Shown in pieces: positions 1 to 7,076 of a stretch of DNA of 8,212 nucleotides. The translations under genes and the position numbers were made by a program. Origin of the DNA: Bacteroidales bacterium UBA3389 (GTDB taxonomy: Bacteria > Bacteroidota > Bacteroidia > Bacteroidales > P3); contig DEPP01000050.1 of the NCBI GenBank assembly GCA_002358835.1, forward strand, positions 1 through 8,212, written 5' to 3'. Numbering within the stretch: the stretch's first letter is position 1; the number at the start of each line of letters is the position of its first letter. The notes under the pieces are model-generated. The model was not told the origin of the DNA. It saw only the letters and a list, made by a program, of their open reading frames with translations, and did no database searches.

Positions 1-376
1 TCTCGCATGCCAACCCCGAACTGACTAAAGCGGGAACGAATGCCGTTGCTCCGGGAAGTACGGTCAGCTCAATGTCATTTTTAACACATTCTCTAACCAA
101 TAAAAAACCGGGATCGGATATGCCGGGTGTACCTGCATCTGTTATCAGGGCTATGTCTTCTCCTGTTTTCAGCCTTTGTACAATGCTCTCTACGCTTTGA
201 TGTTCGTTGAAAAGGTGATGAGCTTGCAAAGGTGTATGTATGTCGAAATGATTGAGAAGCGGGCGAGAGGTGCGTGTGTCTTCCGCTAATATGAGACTGA
301 CTTCTTTAAGTACGTTTACCGCTCTGAAAGTCATATCCTCGAGGTTGCCTATCGGCGTGGGTACAAGGTAAAGCAT
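1..376 (-). CDS. rsmI: RsmI, 16S rRNA (cytidine-1402-2'-O)-methyltransferase, N-terminal part (cut by window edge)
   Basis: The first 125 codons of an open frame start at the ATG whose complement is at 374-376 and run off the left edge without a stop. The translation shows the RsmI signature blocks of the tetrapyrrole-methylase fold in order: PTPIGNL (residues 6-12), AEDTR (31-35), ITDAGTPGISDPG (78-90, the glycine-rich SAM-binding region) and LPGATAFVPALVSSGL (from 107). By family knowledge, RsmI uses S-adenosylmethionine to 2'-O-methylate C1402 of 16S rRNA in the ribosomal P site, supporting start-codon fidelity. The full protein is usually about 220-290 aa, so roughly half is present. It follows trpS and yebC on the same strand, but a hairpin terminator lies directly upstream, so it may be transcribed separately or by read-through. 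No Shine-Dalgarno is visible before the ATG. The family call is very secure. Confidence 0.95.
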   Translation of the reverse strand, partial: MLYLVPTPIGNLEDMTFRAVNVLKEVSLILAEDTRTSRPLLNHFDIHTPLQAHHLFNEHQSVESIVQRLKTGEDIALITDAGTPGISDPGFLLVRECVKNDIELTVLPGATAFVPALVSSGLACE

Positions 377-398
377 ATTGTTGGGATTTTTGAAAAAG

Positions 399-452
399 CA
401 AAACCCGCATCGATTTTCGGTTAGATTGAATCTTTGCGGGTGATAACTATCT
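399..452 (-). terminator. Rho-independent terminator after yebC
   Basis: Reading the minus strand just past the yebC stop, ACCCGCA (complement of 435-441) pairs perfectly with TGCGGGT (complement of 403-409). The pairing is followed by TTTGCTTTTTC. The enclosed loop is long (25 nt) but holds a small inner hairpin, AGATT/AATCT. Position, GC-rich stem and trailing T-run fit an intrinsic terminator. The long loop and interrupted T-run suggest partial read-through into rsmI. Confidence 0.65.
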
Positions 453-462
453 CGGTGATTTA

Positions 463-1203
463 CTATTCTTCGTCCATCAATTCATCAGTCAATTCCAAAG
501 TATGATAAACTGCTTGCACGTCATCATCTTCTTCCAATGTGTTGATGAGTTTCATGACTTTTTTAGCATCTTCAAGTGGAAGTTCGTTTGTTGTGTTCGG
601 TATACGTTGCAATTCCGCACTTTCGCATTCTATTCCTGCTTCTTCAAGTCCTTTTTGCATTGAAGCGAAGTCTTCCATCTTGGTATATACTGTAAAGTAA
701 TCGTCCTCTCTTTCTATTTCATCCGCTCCTGCTTCAATCAATGCCATTTCCAATTCATCGGCATCCCTTTCGCCTATTGCGATTTGGAAAACTCCCTTTC
801 TTTGGAAGATAAAGCCCAATGAGCCATTTGTTCCCATCGTTCCGCCAAATTTATTGAAAACAGAACGTACTGCCGCAACAGAACGATTGTTGTTGTCTGT
901 AAGACATTCAACAAAAACAGCAATTCCATGAGGTGCATAGCATTCGAAAGTCAATTCTTGCAATGCCGCAGTGTTCTTGTCGCCTGCTTTGTTTATTGCT
1001 CTTTGCAAAGTGTCTTTCGGCATGTTCGCACCCTTTGCATTGGCTATTGCCAATCTCAAACGGGCATTCGAATCTGGGTCTGTGCCACCTTCTTTCACAG
1101 CAACGGTTATATCCTTTATGATTTTTGAAAATATCTTTGAGCGTTTGCTATCTAAAGCTCCTTTCTTTCTTTTGATTGTTGACCACTTATTATGTCCTGA
1201 CAT
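463..1203 (-). CDS. yebC: YebC/PmpR/TACO1-family protein
   Basis: This complete 246-aa protein has the family length and the diagnostic N-terminus MSGHNKWSTIKRKKGALDSK. Residues about 44-70 carry NARLRLAIANAKGANMPKDT, and the central domain has ECLTDNNNRSVAAVRSVFNK (about residues 98-117) followed by GGTMGTNGSLGFIFQRKG. The family was long annotated as transcriptional regulators. Mitochondrial TACO1 and more recent bacterial work point to a ribosome-associated role that helps translation through difficult, proline-rich stretches, so I would not label it simply a transcription factor. The C-terminal third is strongly acidic and ends in DELMDEE, common in this family. It starts 41 nt downstream of the trpS stop with no promoter between, so trpS-yebC cotranscription is likely. 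No Shine-Dalgarno precedes the ATG; the leader is A-rich. A terminator follows the TAG stop. Confidence 0.95.
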   Translation of the reverse strand: MSGHNKWSTIKRKKGALDSKRSKIFSKIIKDITVAVKEGGTDPDSNARLRLAIANAKGANMPKDTLQRAINKAGDKNTAALQELTFECYAPHGIAVFVECLTDNNNRSVAAVRSVFNKFGGTMGTNGSLGFIFQRKGVFQIAIGERDADELEMALIEAGADEIEREDDYFTVYTKMEDFASMQKGLEEAGIECESAELQRIPNTTNELPLEDAKKVMKLINTLEEDDDVQAVYHTLELTDELMDEE

Positions 1204-1244
1204 TGTTATTGTTTTTTTACTTGTTATTAATTCCGTTTCTATTC

Positions 1245-2240
1245 TTAGAATGAGCGAAATCCGATTATTTCGCGTACTTCTCTAATTGTTTTTTGTGCGG
1301 ATTCTCTTGCTTTCTCACAGCCTTGTTTTGCAATGCGTGAAAGCAAGGCTGTATCCGATTCGACTTCTTTTATTCTTTCTCTTATCGGAGCAACGAACGT
1401 TTCCATATCTTCTGCAAGTTGCTTTTTAAGATCTCCGTATCTTATGCTGCAATCTGCATAGGCTCTATCGAACTCTTCAACCGTTTCCGATTTGCAAACC
1501 AATCGCATAAGTGAAAAAAGATTTTCGATCTCTACACTTTTGGTCGAGTTTTGTTCTTGTGGGCCTGCATCGGTTTTCGCTCTCATTATTTTCTTTTTTA
1601 ATACCGAAGGCTCATCGACAAGATATATAGTTGCACTCTCCGATTCGCTTTTGCTCATTTTGCCACTTCCATCTAATCCAGGAACTTTTACCAAGTCGTT
1701 ACCAAAATTGTATGCAACAGGTTCCTTGAAATATTCGGTTTGATACATATGGTTGAAACGCGAAGCAAAAGTTCGTGTCATCTCAAGGTGTTGCTCTTGG
1801 TCTTTTCCAACAGGAACAGCATCTGCTTTATGTAACAAAATGTCTGCCGCCATAAGAGTAGGGTAGGTAAGCAGGCCTGCATTGACGTTTTGAGGGTTCT
1901 GGCGTACTTTATCTTTGAAAGATGTTACCCTTTCCAATTCTCCCAAATACGCGTTCATATTTAAGAACATATAAAGCTCAACAACTTCCGGCACTTGGCT
2001 TTGAATATAAATTGTTGCCTTATCCGGATTCAATCCGCAAGCAACATATTGAGCCAATACCGTTTTTACGCTTTGATGCAAATTGACGGGGTTTGGATGT
2101 GTCGTCAAAGAGTGATAATCTGCAACAAAAAAGAAACAATCAGCTTCTTCTTGCAATCGTATAAAATTTCTAAGTGCTCCAAAGTAACTGCCTAAGTGTA
2201 AGTTACCTGTTGGGCGCATTCCGCTTACTATGGTTTTCAT
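1245..2240 (-). CDS. trpS: Tryptophanyl-tRNA synthetase (TrpRS)
   Basis: This class I aminoacyl-tRNA synthetase charges tRNA-Trp with tryptophan in the cytosol. I place the start at the ATG complementary to 2238-2240, giving MKTIVSGMRPTGNLHLGSYF and 331 aa, the normal family size. The open frame continues 90 codons further upstream to 2510, but that extension has no TrpRS similarity, is low-complexity, and overlaps the start of the divergent glmS gene, so it is not real. Visible motifs are the HIGH-like HLGS (residues 15-18), the tryptophan/ATP pocket region YPTLMAADILLHKADAVPVG followed by KDQEQHLEMTR (to about 156), and the KMSKS loop GSGKMSKSES (191-200). The C-terminus (240-331) is the helical anticodon-binding part. 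A TAnnTTTG element lies 5 nt upstream of the ATG, so the mRNA may be nearly leaderless. yebC follows after 41 nt. Confidence 0.97.
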   Translation of the reverse strand: MKTIVSGMRPTGNLHLGSYFGALRNFIRLQEEADCFFFVADYHSLTTHPNPVNLHQSVKTVLAQYVACGLNPDKATIYIQSQVPEVVELYMFLNMNAYLGELERVTSFKDKVRQNPQNVNAGLLTYPTLMAADILLHKADAVPVGKDQEQHLEMTRTFASRFNHMYQTEYFKEPVAYNFGNDLVKVPGLDGSGKMSKSESESATIYLVDEPSVLKKKIMRAKTDAGPQEQNSTKSVEIENLFSLMRLVCKSETVEEFDRAYADCSIRYGDLKKQLAEDMETFVAPIRERIKEVESDTALLSRIAKQGCEKARESAQKTIREVREIIGFRSF

Positions 2241-2245
2241 ACTTG

Positions 2246-2253
2246 CAAAATTA
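2246..2253 (-). promoter_or_regulatory. Putative -7 element of the trpS promoter
   Basis: On the minus strand this reads TAATTTTG, matching the Bacteroidota -7 consensus TAnnTTTG, and sits only 5 nt before the trpS ATG. No clean TTTG -33 box is seen at the expected distance; the upstream stretch is A/T-rich, including ten consecutive A's on the plus strand (2284-2293). The match is short, so chance cannot be excluded. If used, transcription would start at or within a few bases of the start codon. Confidence 0.45.
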
Positions 2254-2327
2254 GTAAATCTTCGCGATCTATTTTTATTTTGTAAAAAAAAAATCACGTT
2301 TGCTATACTCAACTCTTGCTTTTTTAT

Positions 2328-2335
2328 TAACTTTG
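2328..2335 (+). promoter_or_regulatory. Putative -7 element of the glmS promoter
   Basis: TAACTTTG matches TAnnTTTG exactly. The nearest TTTG upstream (2299-2302) is 25 nt away, longer than the usual spacing near 19, so the -33 box is weak or different. Start of transcription near 2341 would give a leader of about 50 nt. That leader shows only small AT-rich inverted repeats and nothing resembling the glmS ribozyme known from Firmicutes. Confidence 0.5.
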
Positions 2336-2390
2336 CCGATGTCGAAAAGACGAAAATAAAACTAAAAGTAATTCGTAAAAAAGAATTGTT

Positions 2391-4235
2391 ATGTGTGGAA
2401 TAGTAGGATATATCGGAAACAAAGAAGCTTTTCCGATTTTGATTAAAGGCTTGCAACGATTGGAGTATAGGGGATATGATAGTGCGGGAGTGGCTCTTAT
2501 CAATGAGCAAGGCGAATTAAATGTCTTTAAGACCAAAGGCAAAGTTGCCGATTTGGAGAAATTTTGTGAACACAAAGACGTAAGCGGAACAATAGGTATA
2601 GCTCACACTCGTTGGGCTACGCATGGCGAACCTTCTGATGTGAATGCTCACCCTCACTATTCTCAAAGCAAAAACTTGGCTCTAATCCACAATGGTATAA
2701 TAGAAAACTATGCAACGCTGAAAGAATTTCTCAAGGGTAAGGGTTGTGAATTTAAGAGTGAAACCGATACAGAAGTTTTGGTACAACTGATAGAGTATAT
2801 GAAAGATACTCACAGTGGAGATTTATATGAAGCGGTGCATTACGCATTGTCACAAGTTGAAGGTGCGTATGCAATCGGTGTTATCGAAAGAGGTAAGCCT
2901 GAAGTTTTGATTGCAGCTCGCAAAGGCAGCCCTCTTGTTATCGGAGTTGGTGATGATGAATTTTTGTTAGGCTCTGATGCTTCTCCGATCATTGAATACA
3001 CAAACAGAGTCGTTTATTTGGATGACGAGGAAGTCGCAAGATTGGAGCGAGGCAAGGAATTGGAAATAAGAACTCTTGCAAATGTGATTGTAGAGCATGA
3101 GGTGAGTGAATTGAAGTTTTCTTTGAGCGAAATAGAAAAAGGTGGCTATCCTCACTTTATGTTAAAAGAAATATTCGAACAGCCTCGTTCGTTGGAATTG
3201 TGTATGAACGGCAGAGTGAATAAAGAATTGAAAGAGATAAAACTCAGCGGTATTATAGACAATATCGAGAAATTCAGAAATGCCGGCAGGATTCTGATTT
3301 CTGCATGTGGGACATCTTGGCATGCGGGTTTGATTGGAAAGTATCTTTTTGAAACTTATTGCAAAATCCCTGTGGAAATAGAGGTCGCGTCCGAGTTTAG
3401 ATACAGAAATCCTGTGATTCTACCTAATGATATTTTGATCGCTGTATCTCAATCGGGAGAAACAGCCGATACTTTGGCTGCTATTGATTTGGCAAAAGCA
3501 AACGGAGCATTCGCATACGGAGTTTGTAATGTGGTTGGTAGCAGTATAGCGAGAGCGACTCATAGTGGTACTTATACGCATGCAGGACCTGAAATTGGTG
3601 TTGCTTCTACAAAAGCGTTCACAACTCAAGTTGCGGTGCTTACAATGATAGCGGCAACGGTCGGAAAAGAGCTTGGAAGAATTGACGATGCTCAATACAC
3701 TGCTTTAGTTGATGGTTTAAGTGAAATAGGAGAAAAGATAAATAAGATACTTGCTCAGGCCGAGAAGATTGAAGCAATGTCAAAAATATTCACTTACGCA
3801 AAGAACTTTATTTATTTGGGAAGAGGCTACAACTATCCTGTGGCTCTGGAAGGTGCTTTGAAGTTAAAGGAAATTTCATACATACATGCCGAAGGTTATC
3901 CTGCAGCCGAAATGAAGCATGGCCCGATTGCGTTGATTGATGAAGAAATGCCGATAGTTGTAATCGCACCTAAGTATGGCATATACGAAAAGATATTGAG
4001 CAATGTGCAAGAGGTGAAGGCTCGTAAGGGCAGAATAATCGCGATAGTAACAGAAGGAGACGACAAGATTAAACAATTGGCGGACTATACCATAGAGATA
4101 CCTGAAGTAATCGATAGTTTATCACCGCTTTTGACCGTTATACCTTTGCAATTGCTTTCTTATTATGTTGCAGTTGCGAAGGGAAGAGATGTGGATCAAC
4201 CAAGAAATTTGGCAAAATCCGTAACGGTAGAATAA
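2391..4235 (+). CDS. glmS: Glutamine-fructose-6-phosphate aminotransferase (isomerizing), GlcN-6-P synthase
   Basis: It converts fructose-6-phosphate and glutamine to glucosamine-6-phosphate and glutamate, the first committed step to UDP-GlcNAc for peptidoglycan and lipopolysaccharide. At 614 aa it is full length. The start MCGIVGYIG places the catalytic cysteine at residue 2 (exposed after Met removal). The N-terminal glutaminase domain shows HTRWATHG (72-79), HNG (101-103, oxyanion region) and ETDTEVL (124-130). Two SIS sugar-isomerase domains follow: ACGTSWHAG (305-313) and SQSGETADT (353-361) bind the sugar phosphate, and ALKLKEISYIHAEGYPAAEMKHGP (split here: ALKLKEI at 489, KHGP at 509) carries the isomerase lysine, glutamate and histidine. 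The C-terminal tail DQPRNLAKSVTVE (602-614) closes the active site. The ATG lacks a Shine-Dalgarno sequence. It is divergent from trpS and ends at a strong terminator. Confidence 0.98.
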   Translation: MCGIVGYIGNKEAFPILIKGLQRLEYRGYDSAGVALINEQGELNVFKTKGKVADLEKFCEHKDVSGTIGIAHTRWATHGEPSDVNAHPHYSQSKNLALIHNGIIENYATLKEFLKGKGCEFKSETDTEVLVQLIEYMKDTHSGDLYEAVHYALSQVEGAYAIGVIERGKPEVLIAARKGSPLVIGVGDDEFLLGSDASPIIEYTNRVVYLDDEEVARLERGKELEIRTLANVIVEHEVSELKFSLSEIEKGGYPHFMLKEIFEQPRSLELCMNGRVNKELKEIKLSGIIDNIEKFRNAGRILISACGTSWHAGLIGKYLFETYCKIPVEIEVASEFRYRNPVILPNDILIAVSQSGETADTLAAIDLAKANGAFAYGVCNVVGSSIARATHSGTYTHAGPEIGVASTKAFTTQVAVLTMIAATVGKELGRIDDAQYTALVDGLSEIGEKINKILAQAEKIEAMSKIFTYAKNFIYLGRGYNYPVALEGALKLKEISYIHAEGYPAAEMKHGPIALIDEEMPIVVIAPKYGIYEKILSNVQEVKARKGRIIAIVTEGDDKIKQLADYTIEIPEVIDSLSPLLTVIPLQLLSYYVAVAKGRDVDQPRNLAKSVTVE

Positions 4236-4250
4236 TAAGTCATAATAATA

Positions 4251-4290
4251 AGAACCGGATTTTGGGGAACAAAATTCGGTTCTTTGTTTT
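4251..4290 (+). terminator. Rho-independent terminator after glmS
   Basis: A 14-bp stem pairs AGAACCGGATTTTG (4251-4264) with CAAAATTCGGTTCT (4270-4283). It contains one G-T wobble and a 5-nt GGGAA loop, and TTGTTTT follows. It starts 15 nt after the glmS stop and ends 22 nt before the next start codon. It is the strongest hairpin in the window and should largely separate glmS from the downstream gene. Confidence 0.9.
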
Positions 4291-4312
4291 AGAAAAATAG
4301 AATCAAGAAACA

Positions 4313-5860
4313 ATGGAACGAAATCAAGAAATAAAATTCTCAAACAAAGATATAGAACAGATAAATGCACATGGGTTGAGTGAAAGTGCGGTTTTGGAGT
4401 GTTTGGAACGTTTTTTGTTGGGATTTCCTCCGACAAGAATAGTCAGAGCCGCAACATTGGGCGATGGAATCGTGTCAATGGATGAAGAAAAGAAAGAAAA
4501 ATATGCTGCATTTTTCGATGAAAATGTGCAAAACCTGAAAACAGCCAAGTTTGTTCCTGCTTCCGGAGCGGCGAGTCGTATGTTCAAAGATTTGTATGAG
4601 TATGCGGAATCGGGAAATGAAACTTTGTCGGATTTTCCTCAAGCAAAAAAATTGATAGACAATGTTTATCGATTTGCTTTTGCGGAAAAACTCGATGAGG
4701 TTTTGAAATCACAAGGAACAAGTCTTGAAGAATGTTTGGCAAAAGGAGAAAACAAAAGAATAATCAAAAACATACTTTATCCCGAAGGCTTAGACTATGG
4801 TCGTAATCCAAAAGCTTTGATTTTGTTTCATCGTTATGATGATAGCGTTCGCACATCGATAGAGGAGCATTTGGTGGAAGCTGCCATGTATTGCACAGAT
4901 GACAAAGCGGAAACATCTCTTCATTTTACCATATCACCCGAACATTTCGAAAAAGTAGAGAAATTACTTTCTGAAGTCTTGACTCATTACGAGAAAACTT
5001 TTGGTGTGAAATATAACATCAAACTTAGCGTGCAGAAAAGTTCTACCGATATTCCTGCAGTCAACCTTGATAATACCCTCGCAAGAGATGAGCAAGACAG
5101 ATTGATATTTCGTCCATCGGGACATGGGGCTTTGTTGAGCAATTTGCAGGAGACCTCAGCCGATATCATATTTGTAAAGAATATAGACAACGTTGAGCAG
5201 GATTATCTCAAAGATTCAGATGTGCAGTATAAGAAAATGCTTGGAGGATTGTTGCTTGAGGTAAAACAGAAACGAGATGAGTTGCTTCGAAAATTGGAAT
5301 CGGGAGATTGTAGTGAAGAAACGTTTGAGCAAATTCGACATTTTATTGGTTCAAGTTTTGGTATGAAGTTGCAAAGCGAACAAACCTTCGATTCAAGCGA
5401 GGCTTTTGCAGATTATGTACGCACAATGCTTGAGCGACCATTGAGAGTGTGTTCTATGGTTCGAAATGAAGGACAGCCGGGTGGAGGACCATTTTGGGTG
5501 GAAAGCACAAATGGCGAAATAAGTCTTCAGATTGTTGAAAAGGCTCAAATAAATCTTGCTGATAAAACTCAGAATGATATTTTTCAAACCGCAACACATT
5601 TCAATCCTGTCGATATTGTGTGTTGCATAACTGATCATAAAGGAAATGTATTGCCACTTGAACAATTTGTTGATGCGGATACGGGATTTATATCAGAGAA
5701 AACACAAAAGTCTTCAAAGATAAAAATTCAGGAAAGACCGGGTTTGTGGAATGGTTCAATGGCTCGTTGGCTTACAATCTTCGTTGAAACTCCTATAACT
5801 TATTTCAATCCCGTTAAGACGGTAAATGACTTGCTTAACACAACGCATCAACCTCGTTAA
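4313..5860 (+). CDS. DUF4301-type protein, probable UDP-sugar pyrophosphorylase-like nucleotidyltransferase
   Basis: This 515-aa soluble protein has no signal peptide or membrane segment. I recognise it as the DUF4301 type conserved in Bacteroidota, with no established function that I know of. Several segments resemble, in order, the eukaryotic-type UDPGP family (UDP-glucose / UDP-GlcNAc pyrophosphorylases). These are a glycine/serine loop FVPASGAASRMFKDL (80-94, compare the nucleotide-binding GGxGTR loop), RPSGHGALLSNL (267-278, compare PPGHGD), DIIFVKNIDN (284-293, compare the metal-binding YIFVSNIDN), GGGPFWV (390-396), FNPVDIV (430-436) and FNPVKTVNDLL (498-508, compare FLPVKTTSDLL, whose lysine contacts phosphate). 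The likely activity is transfer of a nucleotide to a sugar phosphate, but substrate and catalysis are inference. It lies after glmS, an amino-sugar gene, though behind a terminator. No clear promoter or Shine-Dalgarno is seen. The gene call is secure and the function tentative. Confidence 0.85.
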   Translation: MERNQEIKFSNKDIEQINAHGLSESAVLECLERFLLGFPPTRIVRAATLGDGIVSMDEEKKEKYAAFFDENVQNLKTAKFVPASGAASRMFKDLYEYAESGNETLSDFPQAKKLIDNVYRFAFAEKLDEVLKSQGTSLEECLAKGENKRIIKNILYPEGLDYGRNPKALILFHRYDDSVRTSIEEHLVEAAMYCTDDKAETSLHFTISPEHFEKVEKLLSEVLTHYEKTFGVKYNIKLSVQKSSTDIPAVNLDNTLARDEQDRLIFRPSGHGALLSNLQETSADIIFVKNIDNVEQDYLKDSDVQYKKMLGGLLLEVKQKRDELLRKLESGDCSEETFEQIRHFIGSSFGMKLQSEQTFDSSEAFADYVRTMLERPLRVCSMVRNEGQPGGGPFWVESTNGEISLQIVEKAQINLADKTQNDIFQTATHFNPVDIVCCITDHKGNVLPLEQFVDADTGFISEKTQKSSKIKIQERPGLWNGSMARWLTIFVETPITYFNPVKTVNDLLNTTHQPR

Positions 5861-5973
5861 ATGGTCCTTTGAAAAACATCTTTTCAACAAAAAATGGTTA
5901 AAAAACTTGGTTGGGAAAAAATAAGTTTGTATTTTTGCAGATTCAAAGAGTGTTGGAATGGAGGTGATTTTGA
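5861..5973 (+). promoter_or_regulatory. Promoter region of the M23 peptidase gene
   Basis: TATTTTTG (5930-5937) fits the -7 consensus TAnnTTTG, with a TTGG box (5907-5910) exactly 19 nt upstream, the preferred Bacteroidota spacing for the -33 element. Predicted transcription start is near 5943, giving a leader of about 30 nt. Just after the preceding stop there is a 7-bp AT-rich inverted repeat, TTGAAAA (5869-5875) with TTTTCAA (5881-5887), but no T-run follows, so it is at best a poor terminator. Confidence 0.7.
5960..5967 (+). promoter_or_regulatory. Strong Shine-Dalgarno site of the M23 peptidase gene
   Basis: GGAGGTGA is an eight-base match to the anti-Shine-Dalgarno end of 16S rRNA and lies 6 nt before the ATG at 5974. 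It supports that start over the internal ATG at 6007. The other starts in this window have no comparable site, which makes this one stand out. Confidence 0.7.
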
Positions 5974-6981
5974 ATGAAAGTAACTGAAAAAGAGAGTGAG
6001 AATAGTATGTTGAGAAAAATATTGTCAGGAGTATTGTCATTGGCATTCTTTGTTGTTCCTTGTGTGAGTGAGGCTCAGATTCACGAAAGAGGAATGATGA
6101 GGAATCGTACCAATGTGGAGATTGAAAGTTCAAGCTACACAATAGGCATTGTCAAAGATACGGCAAAATTCAAAAATTCGTTTATTCAATTTGTTAATAA
6201 CAGCATTGAAGAAGAAATTGCTGCAGAAAGTGAAGATGATATTTTGTATGCTTCTTTCGATAACAACTCTATTCATTATATTCAAAGAAAGTTTGACTAC
6301 ACAAAGATAACCGAGCCTATTGAAATCAAGTTGGTCAATGAGGACACAAAGCAATATTTTGCTTGTCCTTACGAAGGCAGAGTCGGATCTAAATTCGGAC
6401 CGCGTAGAAGACGTTGGCATTATGGTGTTGACTTGAGTTTGAGAACCGGTCAGCCAATTAAGGCGATGTTCGACGGCAAAGTGAGAATTGCAAAGAGGGC
6501 TGGAGCGTATGGAAACTTGGTTGTGATTCGTCATGACAATGGGTTGGAAACATATTATGGACACTTGTCAAAATTGAACGTAAAACCGAACGATGAAATT
6601 AAAGCAGGAGAGGTTTTAGGTTTAGGAGGTAGTACCGGTCGTTCAACAGGTCCGCATTTGCATTTGGAGATTAGATACCTTGGTGCGGCGATTGATCCAG
6701 AGATGGTTATTGATTTCTCAAACTATCAGTTGAAGAGCGATACACTTTATTTGACAAGGGAATATTTCAAGAACGGAAAGAAATCTTCTTCCAAGCGTCA
6801 GCAACTTGCAAAGAATACATCAGGAAAGGCAAGTAAAGGAGGAAAATACTATACCGTTAGAAAAGGCGATACACTTGGGGCTATAGCAAAACGCAATGGC
6901 ACAACAGTCAAGAAACTTGCTAAATTGAACGGAATAAAAGGTACAAAAATCAGAGCAGGTCAAAAAATCAGATTGAGATAA
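5974..6981 (+). CDS. Secreted M23 (LytM-type) peptidoglycan endopeptidase with C-terminal LysM domain
   Basis: This 335-aa exported protein probably cuts peptide cross-links in peptidoglycan. Residues 12-34 form a signal peptide: MLRK, a hydrophobic stretch (ILSGVLSLAFFVVP), then a likely signal peptidase I site after SEA (32-34). The preceding 11 residues (MKVTEKESENS) are acidic; the Shine-Dalgarno site favours this longer start, but ATG 6007 would give a more typical signal. Residues about 35-125 are unassigned. The M23 domain (about 130-245) keeps the zinc and catalytic residues H149 and D153 (in HYGVD), H197 (in YYGHLS), and H228 and H230 (in GPHLHLE), so it should be active. After a Lys/Ser-rich linker (268-290), a LysM glycan-binding domain (291-335) begins YYTVRKGDTLGAIA and ends at the C-terminus. 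It has its own promoter and terminator. Specific substrate and gene name cannot be read from the sequence. Confidence 0.93.
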   Translation: MKVTEKESENSMLRKILSGVLSLAFFVVPCVSEAQIHERGMMRNRTNVEIESSSYTIGIVKDTAKFKNSFIQFVNNSIEEEIAAESEDDILYASFDNNSIHYIQRKFDYTKITEPIEIKLVNEDTKQYFACPYEGRVGSKFGPRRRRWHYGVDLSLRTGQPIKAMFDGKVRIAKRAGAYGNLVVIRHDNGLETYYGHLSKLNVKPNDEIKAGEVLGLGGSTGRSTGPHLHLEIRYLGAAIDPEMVIDFSNYQLKSDTLYLTREYFKNGKKSSSKRQQLAKNTSGKASKGGKYYTVRKGDTLGAIAKRNGTTVKKLAKLNGIKGTKIRAGQKIRLR

Positions 6982-7003
6982 TAAAGAAAATAAAAAAACA
7001 AGT

Positions 7004-7043
7004 AAAGGTTTGAGAGTATGATTTCTCAAACCTTTGTTCTTTT
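7004..7043 (+). terminator. Rho-independent terminator after the M23 peptidase gene
   Basis: AAAGGTTTGAGA (7004-7015) pairs perfectly over 12 bp with TCTCAAACCTTT (7024-7035) around an 8-nt loop, followed by TTCTTTT. It lies 22 nt after the stop codon. The next gene starts 33 nt beyond it. Confidence 0.85.
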
Positions 7044-7076
7044 AAGCTAATCAATAAACATAAAATACAGAGAGAT

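Noticed and set aside
971..1285. A 104-codon open frame on the plus strand over yebC
   Set aside because: It is antisense to a clearly conserved gene, with no recognisable domain or start signal. It is a shadow of the yebC frame.
2336..2390. A possible glmS ribozyme or riboswitch in the glmS leader
   Set aside because: The leader is only about 50 nt, AT-rich and with tiny repeats. The glmS ribozyme is much longer and is known from Firmicutes.
2241..2510. A 90-codon N-terminal extension of the trpS frame, reaching over the glmS start
   Set aside because: The extension has no TrpRS similarity, is low-complexity, covers the divergent promoter region and overlaps glmS. TrpRS proteins normally begin near MKTIVSGMRPTG.
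5756..6564. Two minus-strand open frames (128 and 144 codons) across the M23 gene and its promoter
   Set aside because: They overlap a well-supported gene and its promoter, and their translations look like random Phe/Ser/Cys-rich antisense with no motif.
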